NCBI GenBank assembly: GCA_020431405.1
Contig: JAGQIK010000452.1
Span: 1-60,505, forward strand
From: Myxococcales bacterium
GTDB lineage: Bacteria > Myxococcota_A > Polyangia > GCA-2747355
Length of the DNA: 60,505 bases
Direction: 5' to 3'
Part shown: positions 32,789 through 43,748 of the stretch, in pieces
Layout: every line of letters starts with the position of its first letter
How positions within the stretch are numbered: the first letter of the stretch is position 1
Notes under the pieces: model-generated
Told to the model about the DNA's origin: nothing
Databases searched by the model: none
The model's input: the letters and a program-made list of their open reading frames with translations, nothing else
Translations under genes and position numbers: made by a program

Positions 32789-34195
32789 CTACGGCGTCTT
32801 GCAGCGCGCCGCGATGCAGGCGGCGAACTCGCTCGAGCAGTACTGCTGGAAGCAGGCCAGAAGCTGCGGTCCGGGCGGGCCGCTGCCGATGCACTTGGTG
32901 ATGTTGCGGATGATGCACTGCGTGGCCTGGTCGACGAAGAACTGCACGTCAGCGCAGCCCTGCGCCGAGCAGTTGGCCAGGCAGGTCAGGCTGAACGGGT
33001 TGATGCAACCGAGGCTGCAGGTCAGCACCTCGAGGCAGCCCTTGGGCTTGCACTGGCCGCAGTCTTTGGGGCAGTTGATGCAGGTCTCGTAGGGGCCTTC
33101 GCACTTGTTGTTGCCGCACACCGAGCAGGTGCCGCAGTCGTAGGGACACGAGGCGCAGGTCTCGCCGCCGGCGCACTTGCCATCGCCGCAGCCCGGGCAC
33201 TTGCCGCAGTCCTTCTCGCAGGTGAAGCAGGTTTCGGTGGCGGGGTCGCACTTCTTGTCGCCGCAGGTCTTGCAGGCGCCGCAGTCCGGCGCGCAGTTGA
33301 GGCAGTCCTCGTTGCCGTTGCAGAAGCCGTCGCCGCACGTCTTGCAGACGCCGCAGTCCTGCGGGCAGCTCTGGCAGGTCTCGCCGGCGTTGCACTGGCC
33401 GTCGGGGCAGGTCTGACAGAGGCCGCAGTCGATGGGGCAGCTCGAGCAGCTCTCGTTGCCTTGACACTTGCCGTCGCCGCAGGTGGCGCAGGGGCCGCAG
33501 TCTTGCGGGCAGCTGCTGCAGCTCTCGCCGGGGTCGCACTTCTTGTCGCCGCAGGTCTGACACTTGCCGCAGTCCTGCGGGCAGCTCTGGCAGCTCTCGT
33601 TGGGATCGCAGCGGCCGTTGCCGCAGGTCGGACAGTTGCCGCAGTCCTGCGGGCAGGAGAAGCAGCTCTCGGAGTTGTCGCACTTGCCGTTGCCGCAGGT
33701 CTGGCAGGGCCCGCAGTCGATGGGGCACGTCGAGCAGGTCTCGGTGCGCGGATCACAGCGTCCGTCGCCACAGCTGGGGCAGGCGCCGCAGTCGCTCGGA
33801 CACGAGAAGCAGCTCTCGTCGGGCGAGCAGTTGCCGTCGCCGCAGCCCTTGCAGAGCCCGCAGTCGTCGGGGCACGACGAGCAGGTCTCGTTGTTGTCGC
33901 AGCGCCCGTTAGGGCAGCTCTGACACTTGCCGCAGTCTTCGGGGCAGCTGTTGCAGCTCTCCGAGCCGCTGCACTGGCCGTCGCCACACGGCTTGCATTG
34001 CCCGCAGTCCGACGGGCAGGACTGGCAGCTCTCGCCCGGCGAGCAGACGTTGTCGCCGCAGCGGCTGTTGAAGTCGAAGATCGGACCGTCGGTTTGGACG
34101 TTCTGATTGCCGCCCACGGGGCCGCGGCCGCAGCCGGCGACGATGAAGGCGAGGGCGGCCGTGAGAAGCAGGCCGACAGTAAGGCGATGGCGCAT
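32789..34195 (-). CDS. Lipoprotein with 14 Cys-rich tandem repeats
   Basis: A 468-residue lipoprotein. ATG 34195 has GGAGG 7 nt upstream; lipobox IVAGC places lipidation near residue 22. Residues 45-382 are 14 tandem ~24-residue units of the form CGDGxCxxxESCxSCPxDCGxC, each with 6 Cys (84 in all), expected to form a rod of disulfide-bonded or metal-binding modules. A C-terminal domain (383-468) has ten more Cys. The repeats are strongly Asp/Glu and Gly rich, consistent with an extended surface stalk. I know this repeat type from myxobacterial surface proteins but know no function. Confidence 0.85.
   Translation of the reverse strand: MRHRLTVGLLLTAALAFIVAGCGRGPVGGNQNVQTDGPIFDFNSRCGDNVCSPGESCQSCPSDCGQCKPCGDGQCSGSESCNSCPEDCGKCQSCPNGRCDNNETCSSCPDDCGLCKGCGDGNCSPDESCFSCPSDCGACPSCGDGRCDPRTETCSTCPIDCGPCQTCGNGKCDNSESCFSCPQDCGNCPTCGNGRCDPNESCQSCPQDCGKCQTCGDKKCDPGESCSSCPQDCGPCATCGDGKCQGNESCSSCPIDCGLCQTCPDGQCNAGETCQSCPQDCGVCKTCGDGFCNGNEDCLNCAPDCGACKTCGDKKCDPATETCFTCEKDCGKCPGCGDGKCAGGETCASCPYDCGTCSVCGNNKCEGPYETCINCPKDCGQCKPKGCLEVLTCSLGCINPFSLTCLANCSAQGCADVQFFVDQATQCIIRNITKCIGSGPPGPQLLACFQQYCSSEFAACIAARCKTP
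33050..34063 (-). repeat. 14 tandem ~72-bp repeats encoding Cys-rich modules
   Basis: The coding repeats of the lipoprotein vary from 69 to 75 bp (23-25 codons). Cys and CP/DCG positions are invariant while the intervening codons differ, so the array is old and selected, not a recent slippage product. Confidence 0.85.
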
Positions 34196-34282
34196 GCCGA
34201 GACCTCCAAAGTGCATGCACTGGCAGCGCGGTCCGCGACGAGCGCGGCGACGAGCGGCCGTCAATTCAGGCTAAGCTGCGTG

Positions 34283-34311
34283 ATTATACAGCATAGCCGA
34301 GTCGCTAGCGA
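34283..34311 (-). promoter_or_regulatory. Sigma-70-like promoter for the Cys-repeat lipoprotein
   Basis: On the minus strand, TATAAT (34283-34288) is a perfect -10. The -35 position 17 bp upstream reads TCGCTA (34306-34311), a weak match that overlaps the palindrome TCGCTAGCGA (34302-34311). The start codon is at 34195. Another palindrome, AGGCCGCGGCCT, lies at 34324-34335 upstream. Confidence 0.5.
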
Positions 34312-34432
34312 TGAGCCTATGCAAGGCCGCGGCCTGTCAGGGCCGCCAGTGATCTCGGGTGCTTGAGCGGCGGCGCAGGGGACGGTGTGCCCCGTTGCTG
34401 GGAACCAGCGCGCCCATCGCTGTTGACGGTCG

Positions 34433-36238
34433 TCAAGGGCGCTCGTCGCTGCCGATGTCGGGCGAGCTCTGTCGCTGGTCGCCGTCGATGTCGGTGCCGA
34501 CGTTTGGCAGCGGCGTGCCCTGGTCGGCGCAGGCCGAGTTGCCGCTCGCCAGGTGCAGGTCGTAAGGCGAGGTGAGGCGCACCAGCATCGCGCTGCCGCT
34601 GACGTCGGTGGCGTCGCCGTGCGTGCCGGCGCTGGCGCCGTCGTAGCAGTTGTGGTGCGCGTCGATGGGGCCGAAGGTGGCGCCTGCCAGTGACGCGCCT
34701 TGTCCAACGATGATGTTGTTGACCACCTGCAGCGGCGTCGTGCCGCTGAAGCTGGCGCCAAACACCGTCTGCGTGGTCGCCACCGTGTTGTAGGCGAAGT
34801 AAAGGGCGCCCGAGAGCGTCGCGCCGGTGTAGAAGTCGAGCGCCGCGGCTGTGCCGCTGAGGACGAACTGGTTGTTGACGATGGTCAGGCCTTGCACGGC
34901 GCCGCTGCGGATGTTGATCGCGTCGAGGTTGACGTCGAAGAAGCGGTTGCCCTCGATGGTGAGGTTGCTGCGCGTGTCGTTGCGCAGCGAGATCACGCCT
35001 TGCGTGGTGTGCGTGCTGCCCACCTGCAGCCGCTCGAAGAGGCACTCGCGGATGGTGATGTCGCCGACGCTGTTGGTGATCTGCATGTAGACGCCGCCCA
35101 TGTAGCTCGAGACCCAGGCGGTGGGCGCGTAGTCGTGCACGTGCAGGCGGCGCAGCACGATGCGCTGCTGGCCGCCGCCGCCTTCGAACAGCACCGGCGC
35201 CGAGTAGGGAGCCGTGAGCCGATTGGCGGCGACCGAGCCGTCGATCTCGAAGCCGTCGAGGGTCAGGTCGTGGGCGCCGGTGTCGATGCGGATCACGTAG
35301 GTGCTCTGCGCGCCGACCAATCGCACCGTGGCGCCGGCGTCGACGCGGAACGTGATCGGCCGCGCCGCGCTGGCCGAGCTGACGCTCGGGAACGCGAAGC
35401 CGCTCTCGTTGTAGGTGCCGGCGAGCACGTTGAAGATCGTCGCCGCGCTGACGCCGCAGGCTCTCAGCGCGCTGATCGCGCCGGCGAAGCTCTGATAGGT
35501 GCGCGTACCGCCGCCGTTCTGATCGATAGTGTAGGTGCCGCTCAGCGGCGTGCACGGGGCTGTGTCGATGCTGCTGTCGCGTGTCGTGTCGGGACCGAGC
35601 GTGTCGCGCGTGCTGTCGCTCGGCGCATCTCGCGTGCTGTCGGACGGCGGCCCGTCGGCGTCGCTGTCGCGCGTGGCGTCGCGCGCCCCGTCGACGGTGG
35701 CGTCGTCGAAGCCGAGCTCGGAACCCGCGTCGGGGCCGTTGCCGCAGCCGTGCTGCAGCGGATCGGGCTCGTCGCAGCGATCGATGGCGTCGGGTACGCC
35801 GTCGCCGTCGCGGTCCGGCAGGCGGCCGCCCTGCAGCACCAGGCTCGTCGAGACCTGCGCGCCCGGGCGCAGCGTCACCACGTTCCAGCCCTCGCCGATC
35901 ACGTCGGCGAAGGCGCGGCTCTCGCTCGCGGTGGCGTGAATACGCAGCTCGCCCGCTGACTGCGCCGGGTAGAGCACCAGGCTGCCCGGCAGCTCGGCTT
36001 TGCCCTGCTCGGGGGCGCGCTGCCGAAAGACGACGCGCCCCGTCTCGTTGTAGATCGAGAGGAACAGCGTCTGAACGCGGTCGGTCAGCGCGCGCTCGCC
36101 GTCGACGTAGAGCAGCACGGTCGTCGGCTGCGATTTGCAGCCCGCCGCCGCGCAGCAGAGAGCGAACAGCGCGCAGCAAGCCGCCGCACGTCGCGGCCAG
36201 GTCCTCGGCCGTGTCGCCCCCCGCCCCACGGCCTTCAT
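34433..36238 (-). CDS. Lipoprotein with right-handed beta-helix domain
   Basis: A 601-residue protein. The N-terminal signal peptide has a lipobox-like AAAGC. Residues ~40-140 form a beta-rich domain, DRDGDGVPDAIDRC is a calcium-binding thrombospondin-type-3-like motif, and ~170-225 is an Asp/Ser/Thr/Arg-rich linker. From ~235 on, repeated Asn/Val/Ile turns (e.g. NLTIEGNRFFDVNLDAINIR, GLTIVNNQFVLSG) indicate a parallel beta-helix as in pectate lyase-like or phage-tailspike proteins. It may bind or process a polysaccharide at the cell surface. The ATG is 14 nt after the sdhB stop. No catalytic residues are recognised. Confidence 0.8.
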   Translation of the reverse strand: MKAVGRGATRPRTWPRRAAACCALFALCCAAAGCKSQPTTVLLYVDGERALTDRVQTLFLSIYNETGRVVFRQRAPEQGKAELPGSLVLYPAQSAGELRIHATASESRAFADVIGEGWNVVTLRPGAQVSTSLVLQGGRLPDRDGDGVPDAIDRCDEPDPLQHGCGNGPDAGSELGFDDATVDGARDATRDSDADGPPSDSTRDAPSDSTRDTLGPDTTRDSSIDTAPCTPLSGTYTIDQNGGGTRTYQSFAGAISALRACGVSAATIFNVLAGTYNESGFAFPSVSSASAARPITFRVDAGATVRLVGAQSTYVIRIDTGAHDLTLDGFEIDGSVAANRLTAPYSAPVLFEGGGGQQRIVLRRLHVHDYAPTAWVSSYMGGVYMQITNSVGDITIRECLFERLQVGSTHTTQGVISLRNDTRSNLTIEGNRFFDVNLDAINIRSGAVQGLTIVNNQFVLSGTAAALDFYTGATLSGALYFAYNTVATTQTVFGASFSGTTPLQVVNNIIVGQGASLAGATFGPIDAHHNCYDGASAGTHGDATDVSGSAMLVRLTSPYDLHLASGNSACADQGTPLPNVGTDIDGDQRQSSPDIGSDERP

Positions 36239-36252
36239 GCTACCGCTAGTGT

Positions 36253-37023
36253 TCAGTCTCTGCGAACGGAAGCGCGCAGCAGGTCGCGGTTGAGCTGCGT
36301 GATGAACTGCACCGAGATCTCTTTGGGGCAGACGGCCTCGCACTCCTTGTGGTTGGTGCAGTAGCCGAAGCCCTCCTTCTCCATCTGCGCGACCATCTTC
36401 TTGACGCGCGTGAAGCGTTCGGGCTGCCCTTGCGGCAGCAGCGCCAGCTGCGCGACCTTGGCCGAGGTGAAGAGCATCGCCGAGGCGTTGGGGCAGGCCG
36501 CCACGCAGGCACCGCAGCCGATGCAGGCCGCCGCGTCCATCGACAGCTCCGCCTCGTTCTTGCCGATGGGGATCGCGTTGCCGTCGGGCGCGCTGCCGGT
36601 GTGCACCGAAACGTAGCCGCCGGCCTGGATGATGCGGTCGAACGCGGTGCGGTCGACGATCAGGTCTTTGAGCACGGGGAACGCGTCGGCGCGCCACGGC
36701 TCGATCCACAGCTCGTGCTCGCCGTGCTCGAAGGTGCGCATGTGCAGCTGACAGCAGGTGGTGCCGGCCTGCGGGCCGTGCGCCTCGCCGTTGACCACCA
36801 CGCCGCACATGCCGCAGATGCCCTCGCGGCAGTCGTGGTCGAAGGCGACCGGGCCGTCGGGGTGCTTCTCGGTGATCAGCTTTTCGTTGAGCACGTCGAG
36901 CATCTCGAGAAACGACATGTCGCCGCTCACGCCGTCGAGCTCGTACTGTTTCATCTCGCCGCGGGCGCCGCGCTGCTTCTGTCGCCAGATGTGCAGGGTC
37001 AGCTTGAAGGTGCTTGCGCTCAT
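36253..37023 (-). CDS. sdhB: Succinate dehydrogenase/fumarate reductase iron-sulfur subunit
   Basis: A 256-residue Fe-S subunit. [10 protein letters not shown] with a distal Cys binds [2Fe-2S]; [14 protein letters not shown] binds [4Fe-4S]; the pair [18 protein letters not shown] with the preceding cysteine binds [3Fe-4S]. It relays electrons between FAD in SdhA and the quinone/heme side in SdhC. It starts 12 nt downstream of the sdhA stop. Gene order C-A-B and subunit lengths match the three-subunit (B. subtilis/Geobacter-like) complexes. Confidence 0.95.
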   Translation of the reverse strand: MSASTFKLTLHIWRQKQRGARGEMKQYELDGVSGDMSFLEMLDVLNEKLITEKHPDGPVAFDHDCREGICGMCGVVVNGEAHGPQAGTTCCQLHMRTFEHGEHELWIEPWRADAFPVLKDLIVDRTAFDRIIQAGGYVSVHTGSAPDGNAIPIGKNEAELSMDAAACIGCGACVAACPNASAMLFTSAKVAQLALLPQGQPERFTRVKKMVAQMEKEGFGYCTNHKECEAVCPKEISVQFITQLNRDLLRASVRRD

Positions 37024-37035
37024 GGGGCTATCTCT

Positions 37036-38978
<1,943 letters not shown>

Positions 38979-38982
<4 letters not shown>

Positions 38983-39665
38983 GAGCAGATTCCTGCGCTG
39001 GGCACGATGCCCGCGAGCACGGCGACGGGGATCGAGCAGTTGCCGACGAGCACGAGCGCGGCGAAGCCCTTGGCACCCAGCTGAAAGCGTTCATCCCAGC
39101 GTGGGCTGTTGACACCGAGCGTCTGAAAGACGCTCCACACGCCGTGGTAGAGGTGCAGGAACAGAAAGACCTGGGCGACGAGGTAGATCGCCGTGATCCA
39201 CCAGATCTTGAAGGCGTGAACGACGTTGCAGTAGACGTCGCCGAAGACGAACTGCGGCAGCGTCGCCTTCACGCCCCAGGTCAGCTGTGCGAGGTGGTAG
39301 ACGATGAAGGCCACCAGCACGATGCCGCCGTAGCGCATGCTCTTGGACGCGACGGTGGCGGCGCGCGTGTTGCTCTTGCGGTAGCCCTCGGTGCGTGCCG
39401 AGCGTGCGGTGCCGTAGAGGCTCAGGGCGCTGAAGACGTGGGCGAGCACGGCGAAGAGCAGCACGATGCGCGAGCCCCACAAGAGCGCCGGCGTGTCGTG
39501 CAGGAATTTGCCGTAGTCGTTGATCTTCTGGGGGCCGGCGTAGATCTGCAAGTTGCCGATCATGTGCACGAAGATCCAGCCGAACATGACGGTCCCAGAG
39601 ACCGCCATGATGGCCTTCTTGCCCACCATGCTTTGGGTGAATCGGAAGGTGTCGGTAGTCGCCAT
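38979..39665 (-). CDS. sdhC: Succinate dehydrogenase cytochrome b558 membrane subunit
   Basis: A 228-residue, five-helix membrane subunit of the cytochrome b558 (B. subtilis SdhC/ Geobacter FrdC) type. Candidate heme ligands are His in [29 protein letters not shown] and [25 protein letters not shown] is in the last helix. It anchors SdhAB to the inner membrane and carries two hemes b and the menaquinone site. It is the first gene of a sdhCAB operon. Confidence 0.93.
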
Positions 39666-39729
39666 CGCAGGCCTTCTTGTGTTGGCTCTGTCGTAAGCAC
39701 GACGCGCTGCGGCGTAGCGTTACAGGGCG

Positions 39730-39758
39730 TATATAACAAACCGCGCGCTAACTTACAG
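39730..39758 (-). promoter_or_regulatory. Candidate sdhCAB promoter
   Basis: On the minus strand TATATA (39730-39735) with CTGTAA (39753-39758) 17 bp upstream resembles a sigma-70 promoter, weak at -35. It lies 65 nt upstream of the sdhC ATG in the 118-nt gap shared with the divergent vWA gene. TATATA is its own complement and could serve the other strand as well. Confidence 0.35.
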
Positions 39759-39783
39759 CTAGGACTTGCGCTACCTTACGGGC

Positions 39784-42204
39784 GTGGCAGCGCCCAGTCC
39801 TCAGACCTTCGAGGATGTCAAGCTCGTCCTGCTCTCGCCCTGGAGCACGGCCGCGCTGGCGCTGTGCGTGGCGGCCGCCGTGACGGCGCTGGCGCTGTCG
39901 GCGTGGAGCTATCGGCGCCATCGCTGGCCAGGTCGCCTCGCGCTGACGGTGCTGCGCGCGCTGGCGCTCTCGGCGGTGCTCGCGCTGGTGCTGCAGCCGG
40001 CGCTGCAGCTGCGCTCGGTGACGCGGCTGCCCAATCACATCGCGGTGGTCATCGATCGATCACTGTCGATGTCGATCCGCGAGAGCGGCGGCAGCGAGAG
40101 CCGCCTCGATCGCGCGCGCGCGGTGCTGACGCGATCGCGGCCGCGCGTGGCGAGCTGGCGCGAGACACGCGTGGTCGACTTCTTCGCGTTCGGTGCGCAG
40201 CTCTCGCCGTTGGGCGAGGCGGCGATCGATGGCGGCACGCCGAGCGCGCGTGCGGGCTCGGCGGCGGAGCCGAAGGCGAAGCGGGGCACGGCGGCGGAGC
40301 CGAAGGCGAAGCGGGGTACGGACACGTTGAGCGCCGACGAAGGGGCGACCCGGATACGGGCCGCGTTGGCGGCGTTGAGGCGACGCTTCAGGGGCAATGA
40401 CCTGGCGGGCGTGGTGCTGCTGTCGGACGGGCGCGACAACGGGCGCTTTGGCAGCGGGCAGCTGTCGCTGCCGTCGCGCAAGTTCCTCGACAAGTTCGGC
40501 GCGCCGATCCACACGGTGTTTGTGGGGCGCTCGTTGGTGCGCGACGTGGCCGTCACCACGGTCTTCGCCGACGACTTCGCCTTCGTGCGCAACGCCGTCA
40601 AGGTCGAGGCCGACGTGTCGATAAGCGGCATCGACAAGCCGCGCGTGCCGGTGATGCTGATCCGCGGCGAGGAGATCATCGCGCGACAGGTCATCGAGGT
40701 GAAGCCGGGCAAGCGCGAGTACCGCGTGCGCTTCGAGTTCGTGCCGCAGCGCGTGGGTAAGTTTGTCTTCACCGTGGCGGCGCCCGTCTACGAAGGCGAG
40801 GCGCTGACGCACAACAACCGGCGCTCGTTTCTGGTCAACGTGATCCGCGATCGCATCCGCGTGCTGCAGATCTGCGGCCGCCCCTCGTGGGACCAGCGCT
40901 TCTTGCGGCGCCTGCTCAAGCGCGATCCCAACGTTGATCTGATCTCGTTCTTCATCCTGCGCACGCCGACGTCGCTGGCGCTGGTGCCCCCCAGCGAGCT
41001 GTCGTTGATCCCGTTTCCCACCGAGGAGCTCTTCCAGAAGGAGCTCGGCAGCTTCGATCTGGTGATCCTGCAGAACTTCAACTACGCGCCGTATGGCATC
41101 GGCATCTACCTGCCGCACCTGCGCCGCTATGTCGAGCGTGGCGGCGGGCTGGCGATGGTGGGCGGCGATCTGAGCTTCACCAGCGGCGGCTACTTCGGCA
41201 CGCCGATTTCGCGCGTGCTGCCGCTGCGGCTGTTGCCGCCGTCGGCCAACCGCGATCGCCTCACGTCGTCAGCGAAGTTTCGCCCCAAGCTGACGCGTCG
41301 CGGCCGCGACCACCCGATCCTGCAGATCGGCGCCACGCGCGCCGAGACGGTGCAGCTGCTGAAGTCGCTGCCGTCGCTGGCCGGCGTCAACCGCGTGGCG
41401 GGTCTCGCGCGCGGCGCGACGCTGCTGGCGGCGCACCCGCAGCTGCGCACGGCCAGTGGGCGGCCGATGCCGGTGCTCGCCACGCGCGAGGTCGGCAAAG
41501 GGCGCACGCTGGCGCTGACGACGGACTCGTCGTGGCACTGGGCGTTCAAGGCGGTGGGCCGCGGGGCGACGCGTCGCGCCTACGATCGTTTCTGGCATGG
41601 CGCGATCCGTTGGCTGATCCGCGACCCGGAGCTCAAGTACGTGCGCATCATCGTCGGGCGCTCGCGCGTGCGGCGCGGCGCCAAACAGCGCGTGGTGATC
41701 CGCGTCTATCGCCCCGACTACAGCCCCGCCAAGGACGTCAAGGTCTCCTACGAGATCGCGCCGCCGGCGAGCACGAAGGCGCGACGCAAGGGCAGCAGCA
41801 AGGCCGACGTGGCGGTGGCGCGCACGGCGCGCACCAATGACGCGGGCGAGGTGCGGCTCGAGCTGACGCCACACGCCGTCGGCGCCTGGCGCGTCAAAGC
41901 GAGCGCCGTCGTCGGCGGTCGCGAGGCGAGCGAGACGGAGCTTTTTCTTGTCGAGCCCGCTGGCCCCGAGCTGCGCGACGCCAACGCCAGCGACACGCTG
42001 CTGCGCCAGATCTCGCTCGCCACCAAGGGGCGTTACCTCGGGCGTGCCGAGGCGCTGCCCGAGCTGTCGTTTCGCCCGCCGCGCGTGCTGCAGGTCAACT
42101 GGCGGCGCGACATCGAGCTGTGGAGCCGCTGGTGGTGGCTGGTGGGCGCTTTGCTGCTGCTAGGGCTCGAGTGGCTGCTGCGGCGCAAGCTGGGGCATAT
42201 CTAG
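39784..42204 (+). CDS. Membrane vWA-domain protein (BatA/glutamine-amidotransferase-like)
   Basis: An ~806-residue protein. Two or three TM helices lie in the first 75 residues, followed by a vWA-like domain with AVVIDRSLSMSI (MIDAS DxSxS) and VLLSDGRDNG. Residues ~350-560 form a class I glutamine-amidotransferase-like domain with VLQICGRPSWDQRFLRRL. C-terminal beta domains (VRRGAKQRVVIRVYRPDYSP, GEVRLELTPHAVGAWRVKAS) and a final TM helix follow. This architecture occurs beside MoxR/DUF58/DUF4159 genes. GTG 39784 is the likeliest start; TTG 39766 is possible. A 30-bp exact duplication sits in the vWA domain. Confidence 0.8.
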   Translation: MAAPSPQTFEDVKLVLLSPWSTAALALCVAAAVTALALSAWSYRRHRWPGRLALTVLRALALSAVLALVLQPALQLRSVTRLPNHIAVVIDRSLSMSIRESGGSESRLDRARAVLTRSRPRVASWRETRVVDFFAFGAQLSPLGEAAIDGGTPSARAGSAAEPKAKRGTAAEPKAKRGTDTLSADEGATRIRAALAALRRRFRGNDLAGVVLLSDGRDNGRFGSGQLSLPSRKFLDKFGAPIHTVFVGRSLVRDVAVTTVFADDFAFVRNAVKVEADVSISGIDKPRVPVMLIRGEEIIARQVIEVKPGKREYRVRFEFVPQRVGKFVFTVAAPVYEGEALTHNNRRSFLVNVIRDRIRVLQICGRPSWDQRFLRRLLKRDPNVDLISFFILRTPTSLALVPPSELSLIPFPTEELFQKELGSFDLVILQNFNYAPYGIGIYLPHLRRYVERGGGLAMVGGDLSFTSGGYFGTPISRVLPLRLLPPSANRDRLTSSAKFRPKLTRRGRDHPILQIGATRAETVQLLKSLPSLAGVNRVAGLARGATLLAAHPQLRTASGRPMPVLATREVGKGRTLALTTDSSWHWAFKAVGRGATRRAYDRFWHGAIRWLIRDPELKYVRIIVGRSRVRRGAKQRVVIRVYRPDYSPAKDVKVSYEIAPPASTKARRKGSSKADVAVARTARTNDAGEVRLELTPHAVGAWRVKASAVVGGREASETELFLVEPAGPELRDANASDTLLRQISLATKGRYLGRAEALPELSFRPPRVLQVNWRRDIELWSRWWWLVGALLLLGLEWLLRRKLGHI
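40261..40320 (+). repeat. 30-bp tandem duplication inside the vWA gene
   Basis: The 30-bp unit (40261-40290) recurs at 40291-40320 with one mismatch, encoding two copies of AAEPKAKRGT. It adds a flexible Lys/Arg-rich loop to the vWA domain and keeps the frame. It looks recent. Confidence 0.85.
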
Positions 42205-42211
42205 CTTTCAG

Positions 42212-42901
42212 CTAGTAGCGCACTTGCAGCCCGCCGCCGAAGTCGACGAGGAAGCTCAGCCAGCGCGAGAAGCCGAAGATCAGCCCTGCCTGCGCGTAGA
42301 GACCGACGTAGCGCAGCAGGTCGAACTGGATGCCGAGCGCCGAGCGGATGCCGACGTCGAAGCTCTTGATGTTCGAGTTGGTGCGCTGGGTCTGGTTCTC
42401 GAAGACGACCTGCGCGGTGAGGAAGAACTTCAGCAGGCCTTCGGGGTCGGTGTAGTACTTGATGCCCGGCGCGATGAGAAAGCCGTTGCTGTCGGTGAAG
42501 TCGGGCGAGCCGAGGGGCAGGCGGATGTCGACGAGCACCTCGAGCGAGTCGCTCACGCCGAACGACGGCGAGAGCTCGATCCAGAACGGATACAGCGAGC
42601 CGCAGACGCTCTTGTTGTTGCCGTCGCTGTCCTTCTGGCCGCAGTCCTGCTCGTCGTAGGGCGCCACCACGCGGTAGCCCGAGCCGGCGCGGAAGCCAAA
42701 GCCGAACTGGTACTTGTGGCTCAGCGACGACTTGGCCGTCGGCTTTTGCGCGTCCTTGCTCGGCTCGGCCTTCTTGGCCGGCTCCTCGGCGGGCTTGCTC
42801 GGCTCGTCGCCAGCGGCGCGCGCCACGCCGGCGCTGCCGAGCGCGAGCACAGCCGCTGCGAGCAGCGCGAGCGAGCGATGACGGTGCGTGATAGCCTTCA
42901 T
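42212..42901 (-). CDS. Probable outer-membrane beta-barrel protein
   Basis: A 229-residue protein with a signal peptide (RSLALLAAAVLALGSAGVARA). A Lys/Glu/Pro-rich linker (~residues 30-62) is followed by about eight amphipathic strands and an aromatic C-terminus (GGGLQVRY), the pattern of BAM-inserted barrels. It converges on the vWA gene with a 7-nt gap and is divergent from the DUF4159 gene with only 11 nt between start codons, so promoters must overlap coding DNA. Function is unknown. Confidence 0.72.
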   Translation of the reverse strand: MKAITHRHRSLALLAAAVLALGSAGVARAAGDEPSKPAEEPAKKAEPSKDAQKPTAKSSLSHKYQFGFGFRAGSGYRVVAPYDEQDCGQKDSDGNNKSVCGSLYPFWIELSPSFGVSDSLEVLVDIRLPLGSPDFTDSNGFLIAPGIKYYTDPEGLLKFFLTAQVVFENQTQRTNSNIKSFDVGIRSALGIQFDLLRYVGLYAQAGLIFGFSRWLSFLVDFGGGLQVRY

Positions 42902-42912
42902 GCAGGCAGAAT

Positions 42913-43716
42913 ATGATCGGTCGAAGTCAGGGTAAAGCTCGCGAGTCGCTCTCGCGCCGCGCGTTCTTCGGCGCGCTGGCAGGCGGCGCCGCGCTGCTGG
43001 CCGGCGGCGCCACGGCGAGCGCGTTCGGCCCGAGCTCCAAGGTGCGCCTCTGCCAGCTCAAGTACGGCGGCGGCAACCCCGTGCCGCGCGCGACGGCGCT
43101 CAAGCGGCTCGCCTGGGAGATCGAAAAGCGCACCAGCATCGACGTCGCGCTCGAGCCAGCGCTGATCGACGTCAGCGACAAGGCGCTCTTTTCACACCCG
43201 CTGCTGTATCTCAGCGGCGATCGCGCCTTCCCGCCGCTGCCCAGCAAGGACATCGAGCGGCTGCGCCGGCACCTCGTCTTCGGCGGCCTGCTCGTCATCG
43301 ACAGCGCCGAGTCACGGCTCGGCGGCGGCTTCGACCGCAGCGTGCGGCGGCTCGTGGGGCGACTGTTCGGCGACAAGCAGCTCACCAAGGTCAAGCCGTC
43401 GCACACGCTGTTCAAGTCGTTCTACCTGCTCAAGACGCCCGTCGGCCGCGTCGCGACGGTGCCCTATCTCGAGACGGTGCAGCGCGACGGACGCGCCGTG
43501 GTGGTCTACAGCCACAACGACCTTGGTGGCGCCTGGGCGCGCGACAACTTCGGCCAGTGGGAGCACGGCGTGCATCCCGGCGGCGCGCGCCAGCGCGAGC
43601 TCGCGTTTCGCTGGGGCGTCAACCTCGTGATGTATGCGCTGTGCGTCGACTACAAGGCCGACCAGGTGCACATCCCATTCATCCTCAAGCGCCGTCGCTG
43701 GCAGGTGCGCCCGTAG
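42913..43716 (+). CDS. Tat-exported DUF4159-domain protein
   Basis: A 267-residue protein with a twin-arginine signal (SRRAFFG followed by a hydrophobic run to ~38). After it comes a DUF4159-like domain: CQLKYGGGNPVPRATALKRL, HPLLYLSGDRAFPPL, RLRRHLVFGGLLVIDSAE and YSHNDLGGAWARDNFGQWE. DUF4159 proteins are usually encoded with vWA/BatA proteins such as the one at 39784; here the pair is split by a reversed barrel gene. The start at 42913 has only a weak ribosome binding site. Function is unknown. Confidence 0.8.
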   Translation: MIGRSQGKARESLSRRAFFGALAGGAALLAGGATASAFGPSSKVRLCQLKYGGGNPVPRATALKRLAWEIEKRTSIDVALEPALIDVSDKALFSHPLLYLSGDRAFPPLPSKDIERLRRHLVFGGLLVIDSAESRLGGGFDRSVRRLVGRLFGDKQLTKVKPSHTLFKSFYLLKTPVGRVATVPYLETVQRDGRAVVVYSHNDLGGAWARDNFGQWEHGVHPGGARQRELAFRWGVNLVMYALCVDYKADQVHIPFILKRRRWQVRP

Positions 43717-43748
43717 CTGCGCCGCCTGGCGCCCTAGTGATTGATCGC

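Noticed and set aside
33050-34063. CRISPR array or satellite DNA
   Set aside because: The repeats are in frame, variable in sequence, and encode conserved Cys modules; there are no constant repeats with unique spacers.
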